The translations under genes and the position numbers were made by a program. The notes beneath the pieces are model-generated. The model made no database searches and had not been told where the DNA came from. It was given only the letters and a program-made list of their open reading frames with translations. From NCBI GenBank assembly GCA_017859395.1, contig JAFMNE010000013.1, positions 1 to 51,647 of the forward strand: DNA of 51,647 nt, written 5' to 3'. Source of the stretch: Ilumatobacteraceae bacterium (GTDB lineage Bacteria > Actinomycetota > Acidimicrobiia > Acidimicrobiales > Ilumatobacteraceae). Below, in pieces: positions 16,129 to 24,090 of this stretch; the stretch's first letter is position 1; every line of letters begins with the position of its first letter.

Positions 16129-16320
16129 ATGTCAGAGTCGATGCATGAACAACGTCGGTCCTCTTCACAGGACGCGACAACCGAGGTCGAGCCCTCAGAG
16201 TCGACCCGTGCGGAGGAACTTCGCGACGAACTTGACGATTTGCTCGACGAGATCGATGAGGTTCTCGAGACCAACGCCGAGGAGTTTGTGCGCTCCTACG
16301 TCCAAAAAGGCGGTGAGTGA
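16129..16320 (+). CDS. pup: prokaryotic ubiquitin-like protein Pup
   Basis: A 63-residue mostly disordered tag that is ligated through its C-terminal Glu to lysines of target proteins. The central helix that pairs with the Mpa coiled coil is ELRDELDDLLDEIDEVLETN. The C-terminus is VQKGGE, already glutamate, so it is ligation-ready without deamidation; the mycobacterial form ends GGQ. AGGAGG lies 9 nt before ATG 16129, one of the strongest ribosome-binding sites in the operon, suiting a tag needed in excess. It lies between dop and prcB. Confidence 0.96.
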   Translation: MSESMHEQRRSSSQDATTEVEPSESTRAEELRDELDDLLDEIDEVLETNAEEFVRSYVQKGGE

Positions 16321-16323
16321 CCG

Positions 16324-17109
16324 GTGGCGATGCCACGTTTCGAACTGGGACAAGATCCCGGCACCGACTTCGGGTTGTTGCTGCGGCGGGTTGGCCTGAC
16401 CCAGCCGGCGGGCGCTGGTGCGGTACCTGACGCTCCGCATGCCACAACCTGTGTGGCACTGCGCCATGCCGACGGTGTCGTCATCGCCGGTGACCGCCGT
16501 GCCACATCGGGGCATCTGATCTCTCACCGCACCATGGAAAAGGTGGTGCAGGCCGACCGTCACTCCGCAGTTGCCATCGCCGGGGCGGCGGGACCCGCCG
16601 TGGAGATGATTCGACTGTTCCAGGTGCAACTCGAGTACTACGAAAAAGTGCAGGGCACCGCGTTGTCGCTCGAGGGCAAGGCAAACCAGTTGGCGGCAAT
16701 GGTGCGTCAGAACCTTCCTGCGGCGATGCAGGGCATGGGTGTCGTGCCGATCTTTGCCGGATACGACACGCGACGCGATGTCGGTCGGTTGTGGGATTAC
16801 GACATGCTGGGAGGCCGGTACGAAGAGCGTGATCACGTCGCCACCGGCTCAGGGTCATTGCATGCCGGCACCACCTTGAAACTGGGCTATCGCGGCGGTT
16901 TGGACCGTGCGGCAGCGATCGCCCTGGCCGCGCGTGCGCTGTGGGAGGCTGCCGACGCCGATTCAGCAACCGGTGGTCCCGACGTGCTCCGTGGAATCTA
17001 TCCAGTGGTCGCGGTGATCGATGCCGATGGTTGGGCACGCGTTGACGATGAGGAACTCGCGGCCGTGTACGCCGCGATCATGGACGAGGCCCGGGAGGCC
17101 CACTCGTGA
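16324..17109 (+). CDS. prcB: 20S proteasome beta subunit
   Basis: Catalytic Ntn-hydrolase subunit of the 20S core. The 261-residue precursor has a 40-residue propeptide; autocleavage before Thr41 (HA|TTCVALRH) exposes the nucleophile. The conserved AGDRRAT strand (Asp17/Lys33-type region; here Arg-Arg after AGD) and GSGSLHAG segment follow the family. GTG 16324 begins 3 bp after the pup stop; ATG 16330 is possible. It overlaps prcA by GTGA, as expected for subunits made in equal amounts. Confidence 0.95.
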   Translation: MAMPRFELGQDPGTDFGLLLRRVGLTQPAGAGAVPDAPHATTCVALRHADGVVIAGDRRATSGHLISHRTMEKVVQADRHSAVAIAGAAGPAVEMIRLFQVQLEYYEKVQGTALSLEGKANQLAAMVRQNLPAAMQGMGVVPIFAGYDTRRDVGRLWDYDMLGGRYEERDHVATGSGSLHAGTTLKLGYRGGLDRAAAIALAARALWEAADADSATGGPDVLRGIYPVVAVIDADGWARVDDEELAAVYAAIMDEAREAHS

Positions 17110-17801
17110 GCATGCCGTATTACGTTGCGCCCGAACAGGCGATGAAGGACCGTGCGGATTTTGCGCGCAAGGGCATCGCGCGTGGCCGCGGACTGGTGGC
17201 GATGCGCTACATCGATGGAGTGGTCATGGTGGCGGAGAACGCCTCTCAGTCGCTCCGTAAAATCAGCGAGATCTACGACCGCATCGCTTTTGCCGGTGTT
17301 GGCAAGTACAACGAATTCGATCAACTGCGGGTTGCCGGTATTCGGGCGGCCGAACTCACCGGCTACCAGTACTCCCGCGACGATGTTGATGCGCGATCAC
17401 TCGCAAACGACTATGCGCAGTTGCTCGGAAACTCGTTCACCCACGGGATGAAGCCGATGGAGGTCGAGATTTTGGTGGCCGAGGTATCGCTCGCCGGTGA
17501 GAACGACCAGATATTTCACATCATGTACGACGGCACGGTGATTGACCATCGTGATGGTTGCGCCCTCGGGGGTGACTCCGATGCCGTCACCGCGCGTCTG
17601 CGCGAAGGCTTCACCGAAGGCCTCATCCTTGACGATGCTGTCCGTCTTGGCGCCCAGGTCCTTGGCGGTGAGCGGGTGATTCCCGCTGATGAACTCGAGG
17701 TTGCCGTGCTCGAACGTGGAAACGGTCGGCGGTGTTTCCGACGTATCGAGATGCCCAGCGATGTCGTCGCATCGGCGGAATCCTCCGAACACGAGGCCTG
17801 A
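17106..17801 (+). CDS. prcA: 20S proteasome alpha subunit
   Basis: Outer-ring subunit that gates substrate entry and binds the Mpa C-terminal tail. The 231 residues start with the gate segment YYVAPEQAMKDRADFARKGIARG, recognisable by its YYVAPEQ and ARKGIARGR parts, followed by the Ntn fold without a catalytic Thr (GVVMVAEN, EIYDRIAFAGVGKYNEFD). The C-terminal 20 residues are acidic and disordered. GTG start with GTGA overlap on prcB; the stop is 4 bp before pxpA. Confidence 0.95.
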   Translation: MSMPYYVAPEQAMKDRADFARKGIARGRGLVAMRYIDGVVMVAENASQSLRKISEIYDRIAFAGVGKYNEFDQLRVAGIRAAELTGYQYSRDDVDARSLANDYAQLLGNSFTHGMKPMEVEILVAEVSLAGENDQIFHIMYDGTVIDHRDGCALGGDSDAVTARLREGFTEGLILDDAVRLGAQVLGGERVIPADELEVAVLERGNGRRCFRRIEMPSDVVASAESSEHEA

Positions 17802-17805
17802 CGAG

Positions 17806-18564
17806 ATGGCCTCGGTCGACCTGAACAGCGACCTGGGAGAGGCCTTCGGGGCGTGGTCGCTCGGCGATGACCAGGCGATGCTCTCGGTTGTCACCAGTGC
17901 CAACATCGCGTGCGGCTTCCACGGTGGTGACCCGCCCACGCTGCGACGGGTATGTGGATGGGCTGCGGACGCTCGGGTGCGTATCGGGGCTCAGGTGTCT
18001 TTTCCAGATCTCCAGGGGTTCGGGCGCCGGCATATGGTGATCGACTCCAGCGAACTACAGGATCTCGTGCTGTATCAATTGGGTGCACTCGATGCCTTCG
18101 CGCAGGTAGCTGGCACCGAGATCGCATATGTCAAACCTCATGGTGCGCTCTACCACGCGGCGGTCAGCGATGCGGCGGTCGCCGGGGCTGTTGTGGCCGC
18201 GAGCGCCGAATACGACCCGTCATGTGCAATTCTCGGCCCACCCCAATCGGCGCTGCTCGCGGCAGCCGATGCTGCGGGTCTGGAAGCAGTGCCCGAAGGC
18301 TTTGTCGATCGGGCCTACCTGCCCGACGGAACCTTGGTGCCTCGCGGCCACGAGGGTGCGGTTCTGAGCGATGTGGCGCGTATCGCCGAACGCGCGGTCC
18401 AGATGGTGACCGACCACACCGTGGAGGCCATCGATGGATCCTCGGTGGCGTTGTCAGTCCGGTCTCTGTGTGTGCATGGCGACACGCCGGGGGCGGTCGC
18501 GATGGCGCGAGCGGTCCGGTCCGCGCTGGTGGCTGCCGGTATTGGGATCCACCCATTCACCTGA
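17806..18564 (+). CDS. pxpA: 5-oxoprolinase subunit A (LamB/YcsF)
   Basis: Subunit of the prokaryotic ATP-dependent 5-oxoprolinase PxpABC, which opens pyroglutamate to glutamate. The 252 residues carry the family signature at the N-terminus (DLNSDLGEAFG), the metal/substrate segment SANIACGFHGGDP and YVKPHGALYH, and CVHGDTPGA near the end. Length matches the family. It starts 4 bp after prcA and is followed by pxpB after 3 bp, so it is co-transcribed with the proteasome genes. Confidence 0.93.
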   Translation: MASVDLNSDLGEAFGAWSLGDDQAMLSVVTSANIACGFHGGDPPTLRRVCGWAADARVRIGAQVSFPDLQGFGRRHMVIDSSELQDLVLYQLGALDAFAQVAGTEIAYVKPHGALYHAAVSDAAVAGAVVAASAEYDPSCAILGPPQSALLAAADAAGLEAVPEGFVDRAYLPDGTLVPRGHEGAVLSDVARIAERAVQMVTDHTVEAIDGSSVALSVRSLCVHGDTPGAVAMARAVRSALVAAGIGIHPFT

Positions 18565-18567
18565 GCA

Positions 18568-19203
18568 ATGGACATCGCTACGCCGGTCGTCGTTCCCTTT
18601 GGGCCTGATGCATTCATGATCGATACCGCCGGTCGACGAACCGACGTGGTTGCCGATCGGTGGCGCGAGGCACTGGCGGGTCGCGATATGGATGTTGTCC
18701 CCGCAGCCGCGACCGTTCTGGTGCGTTGTGGTTATCAGGATGTCTTGACCGCTGGTGATCGCGAGATGTTGGTGCATCTAGCGCGTGAGATCACCCAGGA
18801 TGAGGGCGCTCACTCGGGGCGAACCGTGACCATTCCCGTTGTCTATGACGGCGACGACCTCGCCGATGTTGCTCGGCGGTGTGGCATGAGCACCGATGCG
18901 GTCGTGGCTGCGCATATCTCGGCGGAGTTCCGGGCGGCATTCTGCGGTTTCGCCCCGGGGTTCGCCTATCTGGTCGGGCTTCCGTCAGCGCTCCATCTTC
19001 CACGCCGCGACACACCGCGCACTACGGTTCCTGCCGGCTCGGTGGCGATTGCAGCGGAGTACTCCGCGGTCTATCCGCGGTCGAGTCCCGGCGGGTGGCA
19101 TCTCATCGGTCGCACGGAATATGCAATGTTTGATGTCGCCCGTGACCCACCCGCGATCGTGGTGCCCGGTGACACGGTGAGGTTTGTTCATGCGGCTCGA
19201 TGA
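18568..19203 (+). CDS. pxpB: 5-oxoprolinase subunit B (allophanate hydrolase subunit 1 family)
   Basis: Kinase-like subunit of PxpABC, a 211-residue cyclophilin-fold protein. Diagnostic segment FCGFAPGFAYLVGLP and the following LPRRDTPRTTVPAGSVAIA and SPGGWHLIGRT are present. N-terminal ~70 residues are more divergent than usual, the ordinary pattern for this family. The stop overlaps the start of pxpC by 14 bp, and the subunits B and C form the enzyme with A. Confidence 0.93.
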   Translation: MDIATPVVVPFGPDAFMIDTAGRRTDVVADRWREALAGRDMDVVPAAATVLVRCGYQDVLTAGDREMLVHLAREITQDEGAHSGRTVTIPVVYDGDDLADVARRCGMSTDAVVAAHISAEFRAAFCGFAPGFAYLVGLPSALHLPRRDTPRTTVPAGSVAIAAEYSAVYPRSSPGGWHLIGRTEYAMFDVARDPPAIVVPGDTVRFVHAAR

Positions 19204-20065
19204 GGGGCCGCGAGGTTCCGGCGCGGAGCGCGTGCCGACACTTGAGGTGATCGAGCTGGGAATCGCCACCACCGTGCAGGACCGGGGTCGAGTGGGGCTT
19301 GCGGCCCTCGGGGTTGGACGCTCGGGCTGGGTGTACGAGGAGCATGCGCAGGCGGCAAACCGGGCCGTCGGGAACTCGGCGTCGGCGCCGGTGATCGAAA
19401 CGGTGGGTGGGCTTGTTCTGCGCGCCAATGCGCCGTGTGTCATCGCTGCAACAGGCTGGGTGGCGCCACGGGCGATGCGAGTCAATGACATCGTCGAGAT
19501 CGGCACGCGCCCCGATGGTCTATGGACCTACGTCGCGGTCGCGGGAGGGATACATGGCGACGCCATGCTGGGGTCGCTGTCGGAGGACACCCTCGCTGGG
19601 TTGTGTCCGCTGCCTGTCGTCGCCGGTGGTGTCTATGGCATCGGTGATGCCAGTACTGCGGCCGCAGCCGACATTGTTGCGCCTCCGCAACGGATGTCGG
19701 ACCCTCTGCATGTCCATCCCGGTCCGCAGAGCGCACGGTTCTCGTCGGCAAGTGCGCAACTGGCGTCGGCGACGCTCACCGTGGTGGCGTCGTCGCGGGT
19801 TGGTATCCGCCTTGGTGGGGCCGACATTGGATCGGTGACGTGGGACCAGATGCCGTCACAGCCGCTCATACCCGGCGCAATTCAGATCCCTCCCGACGGT
19901 CAGCCGATCGTGATGGGTCCCGATCATCCGACCACTGGTGGCTACCCAGTGATTGGAGTGCTTGGACGCGACGATCTGAGCGACCTCGCTGATCGTCCAC
20001 CGGGCGCGCCGGTGCAGATGCGACCGGCTGCGTCAGAGGTTGCGCCGGATGGGGTCGTAGGGTGA
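19190..20065 (+). CDS. pxpC: 5-oxoprolinase subunit C (biotin-dependent carboxyltransferase family)
   Basis: A 291-residue partner of PxpB (allophanate hydrolase subunit 2 family). Visible: [20 protein letters not shown] near the N-terminus, VAGGI, the GPQ and [10 protein letters not shown] segments and the terminal [17 protein letters not shown] 19190 follows GAGG at 7 nt and overlaps pxpB. The last four bases overlap the start of pafA (GTGA), so the oxoprolinase genes are translationally coupled to Pup ligase. Confidence 0.92.
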   Translation: MRLDEGPRGSGAERVPTLEVIELGIATTVQDRGRVGLAALGVGRSGWVYEEHAQAANRAVGNSASAPVIETVGGLVLRANAPCVIAATGWVAPRAMRVNDIVEIGTRPDGLWTYVAVAGGIHGDAMLGSLSEDTLAGLCPLPVVAGGVYGIGDASTAAAADIVAPPQRMSDPLHVHPGPQSARFSSASAQLASATLTVVASSRVGIRLGGADIGSVTWDQMPSQPLIPGAIQIPPDGQPIVMGPDHPTTGGYPVIGVLGRDDLSDLADRPPGAPVQMRPAASEVAPDGVVG

Positions 20066-21429
20066 CGGCGGTGCAGCGGCGCATCTACGGGCTCGAAAAC
20101 GAATACGGCGTCACCTGCACCTTCCGAGGGCAGCGGCGGCTCAGCCCCGATGAGGTCGCGCGGTACCTCTTTCGTCGTGTGGTGTCGTGGGGGAGGAGCT
20201 CCAACGTCTTTTTAGTCAACGGAGCGCGTCTCTATCTCGACGTTGGTTCGCACCCAGAATATGCCACCCCCGAATGCGACTCGCTGGTGGACCTCGTGGC
20301 CCATGATCGCGCCGGCGAACGAATCGTCGAAGACCTCGTTGAGTCCGCTCAGGAACGATTGGCCGAGGAGGGCATCCGTGGGACGGTGTACCTGTTCAAG
20401 AACAACACCGACTCTGCGGGCAATTCCTATGGATGTCACGAGAACTATCTGACGTCGCGCACCGACGACATGAAGTTCTACGACTCGGTCCTTATCCCGT
20501 TCTTCGTCACGCGGCAGATTTATGCCGGTGCGGGGAAGGTGGTGCACACGGCTCGGGGTCCTGCGTACTCGATGGCGCAACGTGCCGACCACATCTGGGA
20601 GGGAGTCTCGTCGGCGACCACGAGGTCACGGCCGATCATCAATACCCGTGACGAACCTCATGCCGATGCTGAGCGCTATCGGCGGTTGCACGTCATCGTC
20701 GGGGACTCCAACATGTGCGAATACACCACCTTCGTCAAGGTCGGTGCGGCGGCCTGCGTGCTGCGCATGGTCGAAGATCGCGCGGTGGTCCTACGCGACC
20801 TCACGTTGGAGAATCCGATCCGCGCCATTCGTGACATCAGTCAGGATCTGACATGCCGCCGGCCGGTGCGGCTGGCATCGGGCCGCGAATTGAGCGCGCT
20901 CGATATTCAGTCCGAACTGCTGGAGCGGGCTCTCGGCTACGCCGATCGGGGCGGTTTTACCGAAGAGGAGCGACAGGCCCTGGCCATGTGGGAGCACTGT
21001 GTGACGACGTTGGCCGATGACCCGATGCGCCTCGACACCGAGGTGGACTGGGTGATCAAGTACCGGCTGATCGAGGCCTTTCGGGCGCGTCACGGGCTGG
21101 AGCTAGGAGATCCGCGCGTGGCTGGGCTCGACCTTCAGTATCACGACATCACTCGTTCGCGCAGCCCATTCCACCGACTTGAAGCCAAGGGGCGGGCGCA
21201 ACGGGTGACCGACGACGACGCCATCGAGTTGGCCACCACCACCGCGCCGACTACCACCCGGGCCCATCTGCGCAGTCAATTCATCGCCCGCGCGAAGGAA
21301 CGGCGCCGTGATTACACGGTGGACTGGGTGCATCTGAAGCTCAACGATCAAGCCCAACGGACCGTGATTTGCAAGGATCCATTTGCCGCGCAGGACCCTC
21401 GGGTAGACCGCCTGATCGAACAGCTGTGA
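20062..21429 (+). CDS. pafA: Pup-protein ligase PafA
   Basis: Forms the isopeptide bond between the C-terminal Glu of Pup and substrate lysines using ATP. The 455 residues contain the [10 protein letters not shown] nucleotide-binding start, the catalytic Asp in [33 protein letters not shown] and NTRDEPHAD. It lacks the loop that marks Dop, which separates the two paralogues of this operon. GTG 20062 overlaps pxpC by 4 bp. In mycobacteria pafB and pafC follow pafA; here they do not. Confidence 0.96.
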   Translation: MTAVQRRIYGLENEYGVTCTFRGQRRLSPDEVARYLFRRVVSWGRSSNVFLVNGARLYLDVGSHPEYATPECDSLVDLVAHDRAGERIVEDLVESAQERLAEEGIRGTVYLFKNNTDSAGNSYGCHENYLTSRTDDMKFYDSVLIPFFVTRQIYAGAGKVVHTARGPAYSMAQRADHIWEGVSSATTRSRPIINTRDEPHADAERYRRLHVIVGDSNMCEYTTFVKVGAAACVLRMVEDRAVVLRDLTLENPIRAIRDISQDLTCRRPVRLASGRELSALDIQSELLERALGYADRGGFTEEERQALAMWEHCVTTLADDPMRLDTEVDWVIKYRLIEAFRARHGLELGDPRVAGLDLQYHDITRSRSPFHRLEAKGRAQRVTDDDAIELATTTAPTTTRAHLRSQFIARAKERRRDYTVDWVHLKLNDQAQRTVICKDPFAAQDPRVDRLIEQL

Positions 21430-21462
21430 TGAATGCGACGACCACGTCGCGGGTGATGCCGC

Positions 21463-21468
21463 TACGGT
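21463..21468 (+). promoter_or_regulatory. -10 element for lepB
   Basis: TACGGT, 6 nt before GTG 21475. Confidence 0.45.
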
Positions 21469-21474
21469 GTGCGC

Positions 21475-22146
21475 GTGCCCGAGTCCGACGCCGATTCTGA
21501 CCTGTCCGGAACTGAGCACCCAGCCCCGACCGACATTCTCGTCCCAGATGAGGCGCAGCGCGTGAGCGCAGAGACGACCACGGATGCCGAGCCACCGCGT
21601 GGGCGTGCAGCATTGGGACGTGGTGCGCGCGCCTTCTTTGACTGGGCCATCGTTGTTGTTGTTGCGCTGACGGTCGCCCTTGGCGTGCGGACATTTGTGT
21701 TGGCACATTTTGTTGTTGAGGGATCGTCGATGGCGACCACGTTGACCTCCGGCGATCGGGTATTCGTCAACAAATTGTCGTACCGCTTCGGAGATCCCGG
21801 TCGAGGCGATGTCGTGGTTCTCCACGAGATCCGGGGAACGAACGAACGGGATCTCATCAAGCGCGTCATCGCCCTGCCTGGTGAAGAGATCGAGATCAGG
21901 TCGTGCGAGGTACGTATCGATGGACGCTTATTGATCGAGCCCTATCTCGACCCGACAGTGGTCACCCCAGGAAACTGTGGTGGGGACTTCGGCCCGTTGA
22001 TGATTCCCGAGGGGTCGGTGTTCGTCATGGGTGACAACCGCCCCGGATCCCAAGACTCTCGTGCGTTGGGTCCAATCGACGATGACGACATCGTCGGGCG
22101 GGCGTTCGTGGTGTTCTGGCCGCGGGCGGATTGGCGCTGGCTCTAG
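21475..22146 (+). CDS. lepB: signal peptidase I
   Basis: Membrane-bound S26 peptidase that cleaves signal peptides of exported proteins. The 223 residues have an acidic cytoplasmic N-terminus (about 1-50), one membrane helix (about 56-78), catalytic Ser85 in [10 protein letters not shown], catalytic Lys129 in [12 protein letters not shown], and the [16 protein letters not shown] box. GTG 21475 is preferred because TACGGT ends 6 nt upstream; GTG 21469 would add two residues. Its end overlaps the convergent phosphodiesterase gene by 4 bp. Confidence 0.92.
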   Translation: MPESDADSDLSGTEHPAPTDILVPDEAQRVSAETTTDAEPPRGRAALGRGARAFFDWAIVVVVALTVALGVRTFVLAHFVVEGSSMATTLTSGDRVFVNKLSYRFGDPGRGDVVVLHEIRGTNERDLIKRVIALPGEEIEIRSCEVRIDGRLLIEPYLDPTVVTPGNCGGDFGPLMIPEGSVFVMGDNRPGSQDSRALGPIDDDDIVGRAFVVFWPRADWRWL

Positions 22147-22877
22147 ACGCCGGGCCCGAATTCGTCCCGGGCCACGTCGACCATGCGGTCAACATGATCG
22201 CTGAAGATGCCATCGAGGCCCATGCGCAGTCCCGGACGTAATTGGTGTTCATGTTGGAGGTCCCACCCCAGCGTGTGCACGCCGAACCGGTGAAACAGCG
22301 TGGTCAATCCACCGTTCCAATCGTCGATGCGCATATTGATGGCGTCCACACCGGCATCGGCGAGGCGGGCGGCCCGTCGCTCTGGGCCCTCGGCGATGCG
22401 GTGCAATCGAGTCGAATCCACAAGTCGTGCATCGCGGTGACGTTCGCGGAGTCGCAGGGTCACATCGATATCGGGATGGCACAACCACACGTGCGGCCGC
22501 CATGAGGGTTCCACCGCATCAAGAACCGCGTCGGCAATCGCGTCGGGATCATCGCCCTTGATATCGAGTGACACAGGTACCGAGTGCCGACGGGCGAGCT
22601 CGAACAACTCACCCCAGTCAGGAATATGCGCCGGGAGGTCACCGCGTCGCACTCGAGTGATGGAACGGGATCGAGCGAAGCGGCGACCGATGCGGCCATC
22701 GTGGTCCAAGACCGCCACGCCGTCGGCGGTGCACCATACGTCGCTTTCCAGACCGGTAGCCCCAAGTCGCAGCGCCAACTCAAAGGCATCCATCGTGTTT
22801 TCTGGAGCGTGCGCGCGAGCGCCACGGTGCGCGAACAGAATCGGTGGGTCGATCAGGGAGGGGAGTTGCTGCTGCAC
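22143..22877 (-). CDS. glycerophosphodiester phosphodiesterase
   Basis: A 244-residue TIM-barrel GDPD that hydrolyses glycerophosphodiesters to glycerol-3-phosphate and an alcohol. Motifs: [18 protein letters not shown] with the catalytic His, [17 protein letters not shown] with acidic metal ligands and second His, and SLDIKG in the next strand. No signal peptide, so it is cytoplasmic. GTG 22877 start; no clear -10 hexamer or ribosome-binding site. It is divergent from tatB across 35 bp. Confidence 0.88.
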   Translation of the reverse strand: MQQQLPSLIDPPILFAHRGARAHAPENTMDAFELALRLGATGLESDVWCTADGVAVLDHDGRIGRRFARSRSITRVRRGDLPAHIPDWGELFELARRHSVPVSLDIKGDDPDAIADAVLDAVEPSWRPHVWLCHPDIDVTLRLRERHRDARLVDSTRLHRIAEGPERRAARLADAGVDAINMRIDDWNGGLTTLFHRFGVHTLGWDLQHEHQLRPGLRMGLDGIFSDHVDRMVDVARDEFGPGV

Positions 22878-22900
22878 GAGGTCGCATCATCGCACGGTCG

Positions 22901-22906
22901 TAGACT
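22901..22906 (+). promoter_or_regulatory. -10 element for the tat operon
   Basis: TAGACT, 6 nt before GTG 22913. Confidence 0.45.
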
Positions 22907-22912
22907 TACGTC

Positions 22913-23311
22913 GTGTTCAACCTGCAGGGCGGCGAGCTGATCATCATCGCCGTGCTGGCTCTCGTTGTGCTGGGACCTGAGCGACTTCCCGATGCGATGC
23001 GGCGACTTGGGCGTGCTCTCGGGCAGTTGCGCCGAATGGGAAATGAAGTGACCGAGGAGTTTCGCTCTGCGGTCGCGGAGCCAATGGATGACCTGCGTTC
23101 CGCTGTTGTCGACCCGGCTCGGGACCTACATGATGCCGCCCGCGGCACTGCAGAATCGGTCCGCGACGGTATGGCCGACCCCTCAGACCCGTCAACGCCG
23201 GTCTCGGGTGATGCTCCCGGACATCAGCCAGGTGTAGACGACCACGGCGCTGCCGCTGATGGCGATATGGCACCAGATGGTGATGATGCGGGCCCGGGTG
23301 GCGATCAATGA
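22913..23311 (+). CDS. tatB: Sec-independent translocase subunit TatB
   Basis: Substrate-receptor component of the twin-arginine translocase. The 132 residues have a short membrane helix (about 5-21), the LGPERLP motif that favours TatB over TatA, an amphipathic helix (about 25-55) and a long acidic, Gly/Asp-rich disordered tail. It overlaps tatC by ATGA, forming a tatBC pair. A separate tatA is expected elsewhere. Confidence 0.88.
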   Translation: MFNLQGGELIIIAVLALVVLGPERLPDAMRRLGRALGQLRRMGNEVTEEFRSAVAEPMDDLRSAVVDPARDLHDAARGTAESVRDGMADPSDPSTPVSGDAPGHQPGVDDHGAAADGDMAPDGDDAGPGGDQ

Positions 23312-24090
23312 GTCGTCGCGATGCATCGGCAACAATGTCAATCACTGGCCACTTGGCGGAGTTGCGCAGTCGGATCATCAAATCTGCTGTCGCTGTCCTC
23401 GCTGGAGTGATCGTGGTGGTCGTGGTGTACGACCGCGTCCTCACGTGGTTGACGGCGCCATATGTCGCCCTGTGCCGACGATCACCAGCGGACTACTGCG
23501 GTATGTCCTATGACACGATCGCCGATGACGTGAACCTGTTCACCCTCGACCCGGTGGAGGGCCTGACCACGCGGTTGAGGGTGGCGACCTATGGGGGAGT
23601 GGTCCTCGCGTTGCCGATTCTTTTGTGGCAACTGTGGCGGTTCATCGTGCCGGCACTGCATCGTCGTGAGCGCGGTTTCGCTATCGGGTTTGTGCTTGCG
23701 ACCGTGATCCTGTTCGTCGCCGGTGGTTTGCTCGCCTACAGCACGCTCGATCGTGCCCTTGAGTTCCTCATCGGATGGTCTGGCGAAGGAGTCGACCAGG
23801 CGTTCCGGGTCAGTGCCTATGTCCGCCTCGTCACACTCATGATCGTCGCATTTGGCGTCGGCTTTACCGTGCCAGTTCTGTTGGTGTTTTTGCAACTGGT
23901 GGGCATTCTGACGCCGCGAAGCCTTGTGAGAGGGTGGCGTTACGCCGTCGTGGGGACGGTCTTTATCGCCGCCGCCATCACGCCAAGCGGTGATCCCATC
24001 TCGCTGGCCACTCTGTCGGTGCCGATGGTGGCGCTCTATTTCGCAGCCGCGGGTATCGGCCGGCTGCTCGTGCGTCGCCGTGATGAGTGA
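23308..24090 (+). CDS. tatC: Sec-independent translocase subunit TatC
   Basis: Six-helix membrane core of the Tat translocase that binds the twin-arginine signal. The 260 residues show the cytoplasmic N-terminal HLAELRSRIIKS, the periplasmic insertion with two cysteines (CRRSPADYCG), LPILLWQLWRFIVPAL and the ITPSGDPIS segment. It overlaps helY by 8 bp. The tatC-helY order is the same as in mycobacteria. Confidence 0.95.
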   Translation: MSRRDASATMSITGHLAELRSRIIKSAVAVLAGVIVVVVVYDRVLTWLTAPYVALCRRSPADYCGMSYDTIADDVNLFTLDPVEGLTTRLRVATYGGVVLALPILLWQLWRFIVPALHRRERGFAIGFVLATVILFVAGGLLAYSTLDRALEFLIGWSGEGVDQAFRVSAYVRLVTLMIVAFGVGFTVPVLLVFLQLVGILTPRSLVRGWRYAVVGTVFIAAAITPSGDPISLATLSVPMVALYFAAAGIGRLLVRRRDE

